Positions 26,011 to 34,310 of a stretch of 64,000 bases of DNA are shown in pieces; positions within the stretch are counted from its first letter, which is position 1; every line of letters begins with the position of its first letter. The DNA comes from Pseudomonas fluorescens. GTDB taxonomy: Bacteria > Pseudomonadota > Gammaproteobacteria > Pseudomonadales > Pseudomonadaceae. The notes under the pieces were generated by a model. That model saw only the letters and a program-made list of their open reading frames with translations. It had not been told where the DNA came from and did no database searches. The stretch lies in NCBI RefSeq assembly GCF_902498195.1, contig NZ_CABVIY010000003.1, positions 496,001 to 560,000 on the forward strand, in the 5' to 3' direction. A program made the position numbers and the translations under genes.

Positions 26011-28162
26011 GGAAATACGCTTGCCATGGAGACTGTTCGCGCTTGACCAGTGAAGCGGACGGGCAGACAAACAGATCCACCATTTCGATGACGACGACAT
26101 GACGCTTGGTGAAGTCGTGGGCCGGTGTTGTCGTCTGATTGATGTCGCTTTTGTAGATTCGATAGCGGTGAACCGGTGCCGGCAGCACCATCCCTGTTGC
26201 CGACTCGGCCTGGTCGAGCTCAGCATCGGGCCGCAGGGTCTTAGTGAAAGAAAGAACGGACCAGCCATTTTTTTGCAGACGGGTGATGGCCCCGAGCGCC
26301 CTGAATGCGTTATGCATCGTCAGGATTCGCGCTTGGTAATCCGCGTCCGCTGTCTGGGCGAGGTGGTGCACCGACAGTAGGCCGGCGAGGGCATTTTTGG
26401 TGTAGTCGGTGAAAACGTAGTTTTGATATTCAACGACGTGATTGCCCTTGCCGAGGTCAATCAGTGTCGGCGAAGGGGTGCCGTCCCACGAACCTCTTTC
26501 CTGGTCCGTCAACGGTATGATCGAAATCCAGTCGTTGGTGGGTTCAAAGGCATTGGAGTTGTCTGGCGACACGGCGGCCCAAAAGCCGCCAATCGAAGCG
26601 CAAATCCGGATGTCTTCGGTAAAGGGGCAGCCCAGCTCGTGGGAGTTCAAGTGTGTGGGGTTGAACCCATTTCCACTGATATCCCAGCCGGGGCTGAAAA
26701 AGCCTCCTGCACCGAAGCCTATCCAGGTGTGACGTCGCGCGGAACCGACGCCAGCCATGTTGCACGGCGCGGCGTCGTCCAGGACATGCGAGACAACGGC
26801 CGCGATTCCCTTGTCGCCCGGCGGGAAGTGCCCTCCCTCCAGGTCGGGGTTGCCAGCCACTCGCCTGTCCGACAGCACCTTGAGGCTGGCACCGAAAAAA
26901 GGTTGGGGGAATGCTTGTCTGTCGCTCCAGTCAAGCAACGACCGCTGGGTGAGTTCCGGGTAGAAATCGGGGGCTGAGACCAGCGAGTAAGCCGCCACAC
27001 TGTTCATCATGCCCGCCAGTTGCGGGCACGTCGCGAGGATCGATCCTTCGGCGGTGAAGTCACTGAAGTGAAGGGCGTTGTAACCGCCGTCCTTTACGAT
27101 CTGCACCACATCAGGGTTCAGGTTCAGATCCTCGACGGAGCCATCTTTAGCCTGTCTGTAGCGTCGGTTAATGATGTAGCCGTTGTACTGAGGATTGGGC
27201 GGGATCGAGAAAAACAACGCTTGCCCCTCATGGACGGCTTCTTCCACCAGTCGAGGCCTGGGCACAGGGGACAACAAGCCTTCGCCGTACTCCTGTTCGT
27301 CTGCCCATTCAACCAGGCCATTTTTCAGGGTGAACGGTGGCTGGGAAAAGTCCGGTTGCCCGATCGTTGAAGCGGGGAACCTGAGATGAAAACGGCGGAG
27401 TTTTTCATTGATGTGATTCAGTACCAGGTCTACCTGCACATTCATCCCGGCGAGGCATTCAGGGCCGCTAAACAGTTTGTGCAGGGGCGCCCAGAAGGGC
27501 TCGTTTTCATCACCAGGCTGCACGGGCCACGGCCCAAAGCCAGGCGCATCCCCCGTTTTTTGCATAGCGATATAAGCGTAATAACGCGCCGGGGTGACGC
27601 AGATGGCTTTTGGGTCGTTGGCCACCCACGGCAAAAAACCGCGACGTGCCACGTCGTATCGCGCAGGTGCCGTTCCCACACGCGCAATGCCTGTTCGGGA
27701 GAAACACAGGTCGGCATGTTTTCGATGCCCGGTGTCGGGCGCCGGCTGGTACTGGGCGGCAAACACGACAATGGCCAATGGCGTACCGGCCCCGGCTTCC
27801 TGCTGAAGATCAGCCAGTGATGGCAACCGCAGGCCATAGACGTAATTCAACACCCGATCGATTTCCGCCGCACTCGGGAAGAGACGCAGCGGGTTGCCAT
27901 TGGGGTCCGTGACGACATTGGGCGAGGCGAGCGCATGGTACAGAAGGCTGCGCGACGGGCTCGCGGCTTCAATGCCGCGTTGTCCGTGTGAAGAGAAATC
28001 CGCAAACCCCTCAAGGGTTCGATCCACGGATAACGTCTTGTTCAGTTCTGCCGCCAACGGGCGAGCCTTGATATCAAGCCCGTGGTGTAGCAGCAGCGCG
28101 TGCCAACCGTTGTCAGTTGCCAAGCGCGTACAAACAGCCTCGACGTCGTCGATCAGTGCCAT
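25997..28162 (-). CDS. 721-residue protein of uncertain family, possibly a divergent LodA-type quinoprotein
   Basis: Starts at the ATG at 28162 after AGGACA. No signal peptide or membrane helix is seen. Features that recall LodA (L-lysine 6-oxidase, 726 residues, cofactor from Cys516 and Trp581) are the length, a TGIARVGTAPARY segment near residue 160, and Asp517-x-x-x-Cys521 in the segment TEDIRICASIGGFW. Candidate partner tryptophans follow at about 528, 545, 559 and 634. The downstream overlapping gene is a LodB-like flavoprotein, the dedicated cofactor-maturation partner in known systems. Against this, I see no broad alignment to LodA by eye, and the first 150 residues differ. Function is therefore a hypothesis: an amino acid oxidase releasing H2O2. 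Confidence 0.7.
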   Translation of the reverse strand: MALIDDVEAVCTRLATDNGWHALLLHHGLDIKARPLAAELNKTLSVDRTLEGFADFSSHGQRGIEAASPSRSLLYHALASPNVVTDPNGNPLRLFPSAAEIDRVLNYVYGLRLPSLADLQQEAGAGTPLAIVVFAAQYQPAPDTGHRKHADLCFSRTGIARVGTAPARYDVARRGFLPWVANDPKAICVTPARYYAYIAMQKTGDAPGFGPWPVQPGDENEPFWAPLHKLFSGPECLAGMNVQVDLVLNHINEKLRRFHLRFPASTIGQPDFSQPPFTLKNGLVEWADEQEYGEGLLSPVPRPRLVEEAVHEGQALFFSIPPNPQYNGYIINRRYRQAKDGSVEDLNLNPDVVQIVKDGGYNALHFSDFTAEGSILATCPQLAGMMNSVAAYSLVSAPDFYPELTQRSLLDWSDRQAFPQPFFGASLKVLSDRRVAGNPDLEGGHFPPGDKGIAAVVSHVLDDAAPCNMAGVGSARRHTWIGFGAGGFFSPGWDISGNGFNPTHLNSHELGCPFTEDIRICASIGGFWAAVSPDNSNAFEPTNDWISIIPLTDQERGSWDGTPSPTLIDLGKGNHVVEYQNYVFTDYTKNALAGLLSVHHLAQTADADYQARILTMHNAFRALGAITRLQKNGWSVLSFTKTLRPDAELDQAESATGMVLPAPVHRYRIYKSDINQTTTPAHDFTKRHVVVIEMVDLFVCPSASLVKREQSPWQAYFHVQP

Positions 28163-28343
28163 GGGGTTGTCCTGCCTGAGTGAAGGTGTGCACACATACT
28201 CGGGCTGGCTTCCAGGGATTCAAGAGAGCCGATCCGGACAACGTTGTGACTTGAAGTGTCAGCCTAGGCGCGCAAACGTGCAAAATCGACTATCAAATCT
28301 ACTAGGCGCGCCGTAGCCACCAGGCTCCGGCGCCCGGATGTCA

Positions 28344-29654
28344 CTAGTTACGCAAGGTCCGCGTCATGCGCAATGCCAGCACGCTGCCGCAGACAATTAG
28401 CCCCGCCAGCAGATACAGCGCTGCATCGGTCGACCCGGTGCTGTCCTTGACCCAGCCCACCAGGTACGGGCTGAGGAAACCGGCCATCTGGCCCATGGAG
28501 TTGATCAGCGCCAGACCACCCGCAGCGGCGCCGGCACTCAATAGCGCAGTCGGCACCGGCCAGAACATCGGCAGGCCGGTGAGGGCGCCCATGGTGGCGA
28601 TGGTCAGGCCGAGGATGGCGATGGCCGGGTGGGCGGCGAAGTTCACGGCGATCAACAGACCGGCAGCGCCCATCAGCATTGGCACCACCAAATGCCAGCG
28701 ACGCTCCTTGCGCAGGTCCGCCGAACGGCCGACCAGCAACATGAACACCGCCGCCAGCAGGTACGGAATCGCGCTCAACCAGCCAATCACCAGGTTATCG
28801 CTGAAGCCCAGGTTTTTGATGATCGACGGCAGCCAGAAGTTGATCGCGTAGACGCCGCTCTGGATACAGAAATAGATCAGGCCGAAGGCCCAGATCGCCG
28901 GGTTCCTGAACACTGCTGCCAGTGAGTCTGTGGTGGTTTTCGGTTTGTTCGCCAGGTCCTCGGCGTGGTCGGCTTCCAGCACCGAACGCTCGAACGGCGT
29001 GAGCCATTTGGCGTTGGCATAGCTGTCGCTGAGCAGGAAATAGGCGAGGGCGCCGAGGATCACGGTCGGGATGCCTTGCAGCAGGAACATCCATTGCCAG
29101 CCGGCCAGGCCACCTTGGCCGGCGGCGAAGTGGTTGAGGATCCAGCCGGAAAACGGGCTGCCGAGCAAACCGGAAACAGGAATCGCCGACATGAACAGCG
29201 CCATGATGCGGCCACGGCGGAAGGTCGGGAACCACTGCGACAGATAGAGCACCACGCCGGGGAAGAACCCGGCTTCGGCCGCACCGGTGAACAGGCGCAA
29301 AGTGTAGAACTCGGTGGGCGTGGTGACGAACAGCAGGCAGGTCGACAGCGTGCCCCAGGTGATCATCATCAGCGCGATCCAGCGCCGTGGGCCGAATCGG
29401 GTCAGCGCCAGGTTGCTGGGTACGCCGCACAGCACGTAGCCGATGAAGAAGATCCCGGCCCCGAGGCCGTACACGGTTTCACTGAATTTCAAGGCGTCGA
29501 GCATCTGCAGCTTGGCAAATCCAACGTTCACCCGGTCGAGGTAGTTGAACAGGTAGCAGATGAAAATGAAGGGGATCAAACGCAGGGTAATGCGTTTGTA
29601 GACGGCATTTTTTTCGTCAACGATGGCCTGGGTAGCGGCGGCGCTCTGTGACAT
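28344..29654 (-). CDS. MFS transporter of the anion:cation symporter type (GudP/GarP-like)
   Basis: 436 residues from the ATG at 29654, after a GAGAGAG-rich site; the open frame begins further upstream without family-like sequence. Twelve helices are predicted. Signatures are RLIPFIFICYLFNYLDRVNV, FGPRRWIALMMITWG, LFTGAAEAGFFPGVVLYLSQ and the central loop. This group imports hexuronates, glucarate, galactarate, phthalate or tartrate. The divergent cdaR and nearby glycerate kinase suggest a sugar diacid, glycerate or similar substrate. Confidence 0.88.
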   Translation of the reverse strand: MSQSAAATQAIVDEKNAVYKRITLRLIPFIFICYLFNYLDRVNVGFAKLQMLDALKFSETVYGLGAGIFFIGYVLCGVPSNLALTRFGPRRWIALMMITWGTLSTCLLFVTTPTEFYTLRLFTGAAEAGFFPGVVLYLSQWFPTFRRGRIMALFMSAIPVSGLLGSPFSGWILNHFAAGQGGLAGWQWMFLLQGIPTVILGALAYFLLSDSYANAKWLTPFERSVLEADHAEDLANKPKTTTDSLAAVFRNPAIWAFGLIYFCIQSGVYAINFWLPSIIKNLGFSDNLVIGWLSAIPYLLAAVFMLLVGRSADLRKERRWHLVVPMLMGAAGLLIAVNFAAHPAIAILGLTIATMGALTGLPMFWPVPTALLSAGAAAGGLALINSMGQMAGFLSPYLVGWVKDSTGSTDAALYLLAGLIVCGSVLALRMTRTLRN

Positions 29655-29814
29655 GGCGGGCTCTCTCTTTTTATGATTTTTTGCGATGCAAAGGGTAACG
29701 TTGATCGCCCTGTGAGTCTCGGCCACGCTTATGGCTGCTGTCTTTGTGCTTGAGCACAGGGTTTGCAATCAAGGCCTGTGCGGCTGAACAGTCACCTTTT
29801 CAAGGAACCCCGTC

Positions 29815-30924
29815 ATGTTCGAACTCGATCACGACCTGGCCCAGGACATCGTCGACCGCGCGATGGCCATCCTGCCGTACAACGTCAACGTCATGGACAG
29901 CCAGGGCCTGATCCTCGGCAGCGGTGAGCCCGATCGGGTCAACACCCGCCATGAGGGCGCGCAACTGGTGCTGGCCAATGGGCGCGTGGTGGAGATCGAC
30001 GCGCAGACCGCGATCCATCTCAAGGGCGTGCAACCGGGCATCAACCTGCCGCTGATGCTCGATCAGCGCCTGATCGGCGTGCTGGGCATCACCGGCGAAC
30101 CCGACCAATTGCGCACCTACGCCGAGCTGGTGCGCATGACCGCCGAAATGCTGGTGGGCCAGCGCAATCAACAGGCCGAGCAGCAATGGCGGCGCCAGCG
30201 CTGCGATGACCTGCTGGCGTTGCTGCTCAGCGAAGGCGGGGATTCGCCCCGGTTGATCGACGAGGCGCAGCAGTTGGGGCTCAAGCCGCAGATGACGCGG
30301 GTACCGTACTTGTTCGAACTGGGTACGGAGCACGGGCCGGGGCAAACCGTCGAGGCGCTCAGTGCCTGGCTGACCAGCCGCTACCCCGACAGTTGGTGCG
30401 TGAGTTCGGCCAAGTCGTCGTTGTTGTGGTGTCGCCCGGCCAGCCAGGCTATCGAGAACGAACGCCTGCTGGAAAAACTCGAGGGTTTGCACTGGAACAT
30501 CCTGCGCGTTGCCGTGGGCGGGCAGGCCGAAGGGCTGTCGGGTTTGCGGCGTTGCTATCGCCGGGTCGGCGACCTGCTGGCGTATGGGCGCGAAGTATTG
30601 CCCCAGTCACGCGTATTGACCCTCAACCGCTATCGGTTGCCGGTGATGCTCTGGCGCCATCGCAACGATGATGCGCTGGATGAACTGCTCAACCCCTTGC
30701 GCAAAGTGATCGCCAAGGACAATAACGGCCAACTGCTGGCGACCCTGCGCAGCTGGTGCGACCACGACGGCCAGAGCCAGGCGTGCGCCGACGCTTTGGG
30801 CATCCATCGCAACAGCCTGCGCTACCGTATGGAACGAATCGCCGAACTCAGCGGCGTCGACCCGTTGCGCCTCGATGGCATGCTCGCCCTCTACCTGGGC
30901 GTGCAACTGCTCCCCCATCCATAA
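29815..30924 (+). CDS. cdaR: CdaR-type sugar diacid regulator
   Basis: 369 residues. The N-terminal diacid-recognition domain (about 5-135) has the typical QDIVDRAMAILPYNVNVMD and GVLGITGEPDQLRTYAELVR. A middle GGDEF-like/CdaR region follows. The C-terminal PucR-type helix-turn-helix is in ADALGIHRNSLRYRMERIAE (about 330-355). In E. coli CdaR activates glucarate, galactarate and glycerate genes. It diverges from the MFS gene by 160 bp and precedes glycerate kinase, so it likely controls both. Confidence 0.9.
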   Translation: MFELDHDLAQDIVDRAMAILPYNVNVMDSQGLILGSGEPDRVNTRHEGAQLVLANGRVVEIDAQTAIHLKGVQPGINLPLMLDQRLIGVLGITGEPDQLRTYAELVRMTAEMLVGQRNQQAEQQWRRQRCDDLLALLLSEGGDSPRLIDEAQQLGLKPQMTRVPYLFELGTEHGPGQTVEALSAWLTSRYPDSWCVSSAKSSLLWCRPASQAIENERLLEKLEGLHWNILRVAVGGQAEGLSGLRRCYRRVGDLLAYGREVLPQSRVLTLNRYRLPVMLWRHRNDDALDELLNPLRKVIAKDNNGQLLATLRSWCDHDGQSQACADALGIHRNSLRYRMERIAELSGVDPLRLDGMLALYLGVQLLPHP

Positions 30925-30938
30925 CCACCCTCCACCCC

Positions 30939-31040
30939 TGTAGGAGCGAGCATGCTCGCGATGGACGTCAACGATAACGCGCCCCTCCTGAATGAACGCG
31001 TTGCCCGGTCCTCCATCGCGAGCAGAGCTCGCTCCTACAG
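30939..31040. repeat. REP pair between cdaR and glycerate kinase
   Basis: TGTAGGAGCGAGCATGCTCG at 30939 and the inverted GAGCTCGCTCCTACA-type unit ending at 31040. The flanking genes point the same way, so the element may attenuate readthrough from cdaR. Confidence 0.85.
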
Positions 31041-31164
31041 TGGATTGTGCAATCCCAGGGTTTTGTGGAAATGAACAATAATCCCCATAGCCACTTGTGC
31101 AGCGGACTGGCGTTATTGTTTTTGCCGACTGGCAGCATGGAGACATTGGAACAGGAGAATTCCC

Positions 31165-32301
31165 ATGAAAATCGTGATTGCCCCCGACTCGTTCAAAGAC
31201 AGCCTCAGCGCGCAGGGCGTGGCAGACGCCATTGCATTGGGGCTTCGAGAAGTCTGGCCCGATGCGCAATTGATCAAGTTCCCGATGGCCGATGGTGGCG
31301 AGGGGACAGTTGATTCAATCCTGGCGGCGTGCGGCGGGGAACGTCAGCGTCTGGAAGTTCGCGGTCCACTGGGTGAGCAGGCCAACGCGACATGGGGCTG
31401 GTTGCCCGACAGCCACACCGCGATCATCGAAATGGCCGAGGCCAGTGGCTTGCAATTGGTGCCGGTCGACAAGCGCGATGCGTGCATCAGCAGCACCTAC
31501 GGCACCGGCGAGCTGATTCGCGCCGCCCTCGACGAAGGCGCACAGCGCATCATTCTGGCGATTGGCGGCAGCGCCACCAACGACGGCGGAGCAGGGGCGA
31601 TGCAAGCCCTGGGCGTCAAACTGTTCGATGCCCAAGGCCAGCCATTGGCACCGGGCGGCCTCGCACTGGCTCAACTGTTTCGCATCGACCTGAGCGACAT
31701 CGATCCGCGACTGGCCGACGTGCGATTCGACATTGCAGCCGACGTGAACAACCCGCTGTGCGGCCCCCACGGTGCCTCGGCGATTTTTGGTCCGCAAAAA
31801 GGTGCTTCACCGGAACAGGTTCAACTGCTGGATCACGCCCTCAGTCACTTCGCCGATCATTGCGCAAAAGCGCTGAACAAGGACGTGCGTGACGAACCGG
31901 GCAGTGGTGCGGCAGGCGGCCTGGGGTTTGCCGCCAAGGCGTTTCTGGGGGCACAGTTCAAGGCCGGTGTCGAGGTGGTGGCCGAACTGATCGGTCTGGA
32001 AGCAGACATCAAGGGCGCTGACCTGGTGATCACTGGCGAAGGCCGTTTCGACGCCCAGACCCTGCGTGGCAAAACCCCGTTTGGCGTCGCGCGTTTTGCC
32101 AAACAACAGGGCGTGCCGGTGATCGTCATCGCCGGCACCCTGGGCGAGGACTATCAGGCGCTGTACGCCCACGGCATTGATGCCGCGTTTGCCTTGGTGA
32201 GCGGGCCGATGACACTGGAGCAGGCCTGCAGCGACGCACCGCGTTTGTTGCGTGAGCGGGCGAGTGATATTGCGCGGGTGTGGCGCCTGGGATCACTGTA
32301 G
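31165..32301 (+). CDS. garK: glycerate kinase
   Basis: 378 residues of the GarK/GlxK family. The start MKIVIAPDSFKDSLSAQGVA is diagnostic, with FPMADGGEGTVDSILAA, the ATP-site segment ILAIGGSATNDGGAGA, GSGAAGGLGFAAKAF, and ITGEGRFDAQTLRGKTP. It phosphorylates D-glycerate to 2- or 3-phosphoglycerate at the end of the diacid or glyoxylate route. The ATG follows ACAGGAGAATTCCC. The TAG stop sits inside a REP element. Confidence 0.95.
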   Translation: MKIVIAPDSFKDSLSAQGVADAIALGLREVWPDAQLIKFPMADGGEGTVDSILAACGGERQRLEVRGPLGEQANATWGWLPDSHTAIIEMAEASGLQLVPVDKRDACISSTYGTGELIRAALDEGAQRIILAIGGSATNDGGAGAMQALGVKLFDAQGQPLAPGGLALAQLFRIDLSDIDPRLADVRFDIAADVNNPLCGPHGASAIFGPQKGASPEQVQLLDHALSHFADHCAKALNKDVRDEPGSGAAGGLGFAAKAFLGAQFKAGVEVVAELIGLEADIKGADLVITGEGRFDAQTLRGKTPFGVARFAKQQGVPVIVIAGTLGEDYQALYAHGIDAAFALVSGPMTLEQACSDAPRLLRERASDIARVWRLGSL

Positions 32302-32452
32302 GAAGGAGCTCTGCTCGCGATGGCGGCGGTTCAGCCAACATGGATGCCAACTGAACCACCGCAATCGCGAGCAAGCATTGCTCCCACAACGCGTCCTGCC
32401 TGAGCGATCGCGTTGTCTGGACCTCCATCGCGAGCAGAGCTCGCTCCTACAG
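32297..32452. repeat. triple REP cluster
   Basis: Three REP units lie in a row: one at about 32297-32320 containing the garK stop codon, an inverted one at about 32363-32387, and a third ending at 32452. They fill the gap between the convergent garK and DUF6124 genes. Confidence 0.82.
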
Positions 32453-32455
32453 TTT

Positions 32456-32806
32456 TTACGGTGGGTCTATCTGATCCAGTACCCGGTTGGCGGTGATCTC
32501 GGCCAGCATCACGCTGTTGGAAATCCCCAACAACGCATGGCGATCGCCACCCTCCAGATGATCGACCAACTGATGCACCATCACATCCACCGACGCCAGG
32601 GTCTCGACCAGGTAAACCATCAGGGTTTCGGTGGTGAGCGTCGGGTCGACGGTAAACAGGGTGCTGGGTGTGCGCGGTGTGGCTTTGATGTCGGCGGTGG
32701 AGGGGAAGTCGAGGGTACGCTCGGCGGCTTCGTTGAGTGTGTTTGAATCGGGTTCGTATGGAGAGGTCGGATCGGTGTCCGGGGGATTCGGTGTGACTTT
32801 GAACAT
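32456..32806 (-). CDS. DUF6124 family small protein
   Basis: 116 residues beginning MFKVTPNPPDTDPTSPYEPD, the recurring N-terminus of a Pseudomonas-specific family (DUF6124, formerly grouped with DUF3077). The C-terminal helices LMVYLVETLASVDVMVHQLV and ISNSVMLAEITANRVL are typical. Acidic and soluble. The function is unknown; several paralogues per genome are common. A strong stem-loop precedes the gene. Its stop touches the REP cluster. Confidence 0.8.
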   Translation of the reverse strand: MFKVTPNPPDTDPTSPYEPDSNTLNEAAERTLDFPSTADIKATPRTPSTLFTVDPTLTTETLMVYLVETLASVDVMVHQLVDHLEGGDRHALLGISNSVMLAEITANRVLDQIDPP

Positions 32807-32861
32807 ACGCTTGCTTCCTGATTAGGTGCCCAGCCTCTTGCTGCTAAACGAGAGGGAGGCA

Positions 32862-32930
32862 GCTGTGCGCAGGTTAGCAGACCGGGGAAGCTAGCAAAGC
32901 CGGCGCGCCCGAAGGCGCCCTGCGCACAGC
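32862..32930 (-). promoter_or_regulatory. structured leader upstream of the DUF6124 gene
   Basis: GCTGTGCGCAGG (32862-32873) pairs perfectly with CCTGCGCACAGC (32919-32930). Inside lies a nested hairpin GCGCC-CGAA-GGCGC (32905-32918). The element is 56-124 bp upstream of the DUF6124 start codon, so it would be in the 5' untranslated RNA. I remember similar stems before members of this family but cannot confirm it. Confidence 0.5.
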
Positions 32931-33411
32931 CACCATCGAGTGCAGGCATGGGAATGCCTGACTGACAGCGCTTGTGCAACTTGCTTACAACCCCGAGCTG
33001 CTAAACCCGATCACTGACAACCAGTGACGCGAATCAAGTTACCGAGTGGCCCCAAGGCGCACAAGCCGGCGGATTCTGGCGTAAGCGTAGGCAACGACGC
33101 AAGGGTTTGTAGCTTTCAAGAAACTGTCTTAAACGCGCTTAAACAAGTTGGTCGCAACAGTGTTAAGAGCCGAACTTGCGCTGTCTACACGCGGCAATCG
33201 GTGAGCTTTCACTGCGTGTGTATAAGTATCCACCTGTCAACTCTGACAGTATCGCAATTTGTAAAACTGCTGCCTAATTCGCCCAAGGCCCAAGCGGCCT
33301 CGCAGAGCGAAGGGGGAGTGATTGCCGTGCCCGACTGTATCGATCTGCCAGACAGACATGGAGCCATTGCGCTCGCGGTGGCTTGAACGATTCGAATGGG
33401 AGAGCGACATC
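32931..33411. other. intergenic stretch without a recognised gene
   Basis: About 480 bp between the DUF6124 leader and the fragment at 33412. Short open frames exist on both strands, but none has a good ribosome site, family motif or consistent codon use. It may hold promoters for both neighbours or be degraded sequence. Confidence 0.5.
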
Positions 33412-33627
33412 ATGGCAAGTGACGGCAGAAAGCAACCCCTTCTACCCTGGAGCCTGCGAGAGCCAGGGCGTGCCAAGGCGGATCCGTTTCCGTCCCCCGA
33501 CGTGGCGCCCGTCACGCTACCGGGCAATCCGCCAGGGCTGTTTCCCAGGGCGTCACTCGATGCAGGTATCAATTTGTTTATTGACGTCTGGGACAATATA
33601 GGTCCTGTCTTATACAAGGTGACGTAA
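33412..33627 (+). pseudogene. 71-residue orphan N-terminal fragment
   Basis: The ATG at 33412 follows a good GGGAGAG site. The product begins MASDGRKQPLLPWSLREPGR, is Pro-rich, then has FPRASLDAGINLFIDVWDN and stops at 33627. It reads like the start of a larger surface or Ig-like-repeat protein cut short, since the well-initiated frame ends just as a folded domain seems to begin. I do not recognise it. It opens a rearranged block with a fimbrial remnant and rhs. Confidence 0.4.
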
Positions 33628-33785
33628 CTTGCAAGGGTGGAGAAGTTCATCGTGGCCGAGCCCATGGGGCGCTGGTGGTACGCGCTGAAAGCGTTTCAGG
33701 CAATGGCCGAGGTGAGACGAGTTTACGAGTTGAATCAACTGAAGGTTCATCCGGACCAATTTTTGAAACCCGGGAAATTCAGGGT

Positions 33786-34310
33786 TCACACGCATAACAA
33801 GGCGAAATCGGGCGCCACGCTCTTGGCCAATGAAGGTGAGGAGGAGGGCGCAGTCCTTGTCTCACCGTTGATGAGCTGTTCTGTCTCGATATCTGCATTC
33901 AACTCCACAGGCGTCACTTCGTCACGCTTGAGCAACTGAATGCCCACACCTTTGGCACTGGATCCAGGTGTCAGGCTGAACACCCCGGGAATCGCCGGCG
34001 TGACGGGTAGTGATCCACCGGTGCCTTCGAAACGAATGTGTGCCTTGGCAATGTTGAGGTTCGCAGGGTCCGCGACACACGCGCGCAGGGTGATGTTGAA
34101 CGGGACGGCGTTAGTGGTATAGCCGGGAGCGGTAAAGTCGGCCCGATCCCAATCCCCCAATTGCACGGGGTCTGCGCTGACCGTGTTACTGCCACAATGA
34201 GCCTGAATGACTGTACCGCTAAGCCCGACCCGAAAAGCCTTGCCTGCAATATCAGTGAGGGTGGCACTGAAAAGTTCCTGCGCAGTGAACGTTTGCGGGC
34301 CTGGAGCGAT
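33786..34310 (-). pseudogene. truncated fimbrial-subunit-like remnant
   Basis: On the minus strand the frame reads VGLSGTVIQAHCGSNTVSAD, then VPFNITLRACVADPANLN, GTGGSLPVTPAIPGVFSLTP and KGVGIQLLKRDEVTPVELN. This is the pattern of a type 1 (chaperone-usher) fimbrial subunit, including the two disulfide cysteines and the GVGIQL strand. The signal peptide is missing because the frame runs into rhs coding DNA on the other strand at about 34300. The last beta-strand region after LINGET does not match the family, suggesting 3' damage too. No chaperone or usher gene is nearby. Confidence 0.55.

Noticed and set aside
33637..33939. Plus-strand 100-codon frame between the fragment and rhs
   Set aside because: It overlaps the fimbrial remnant antisense. 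The first 50 residues look somewhat protein-like, but no start signal or family was recognised.
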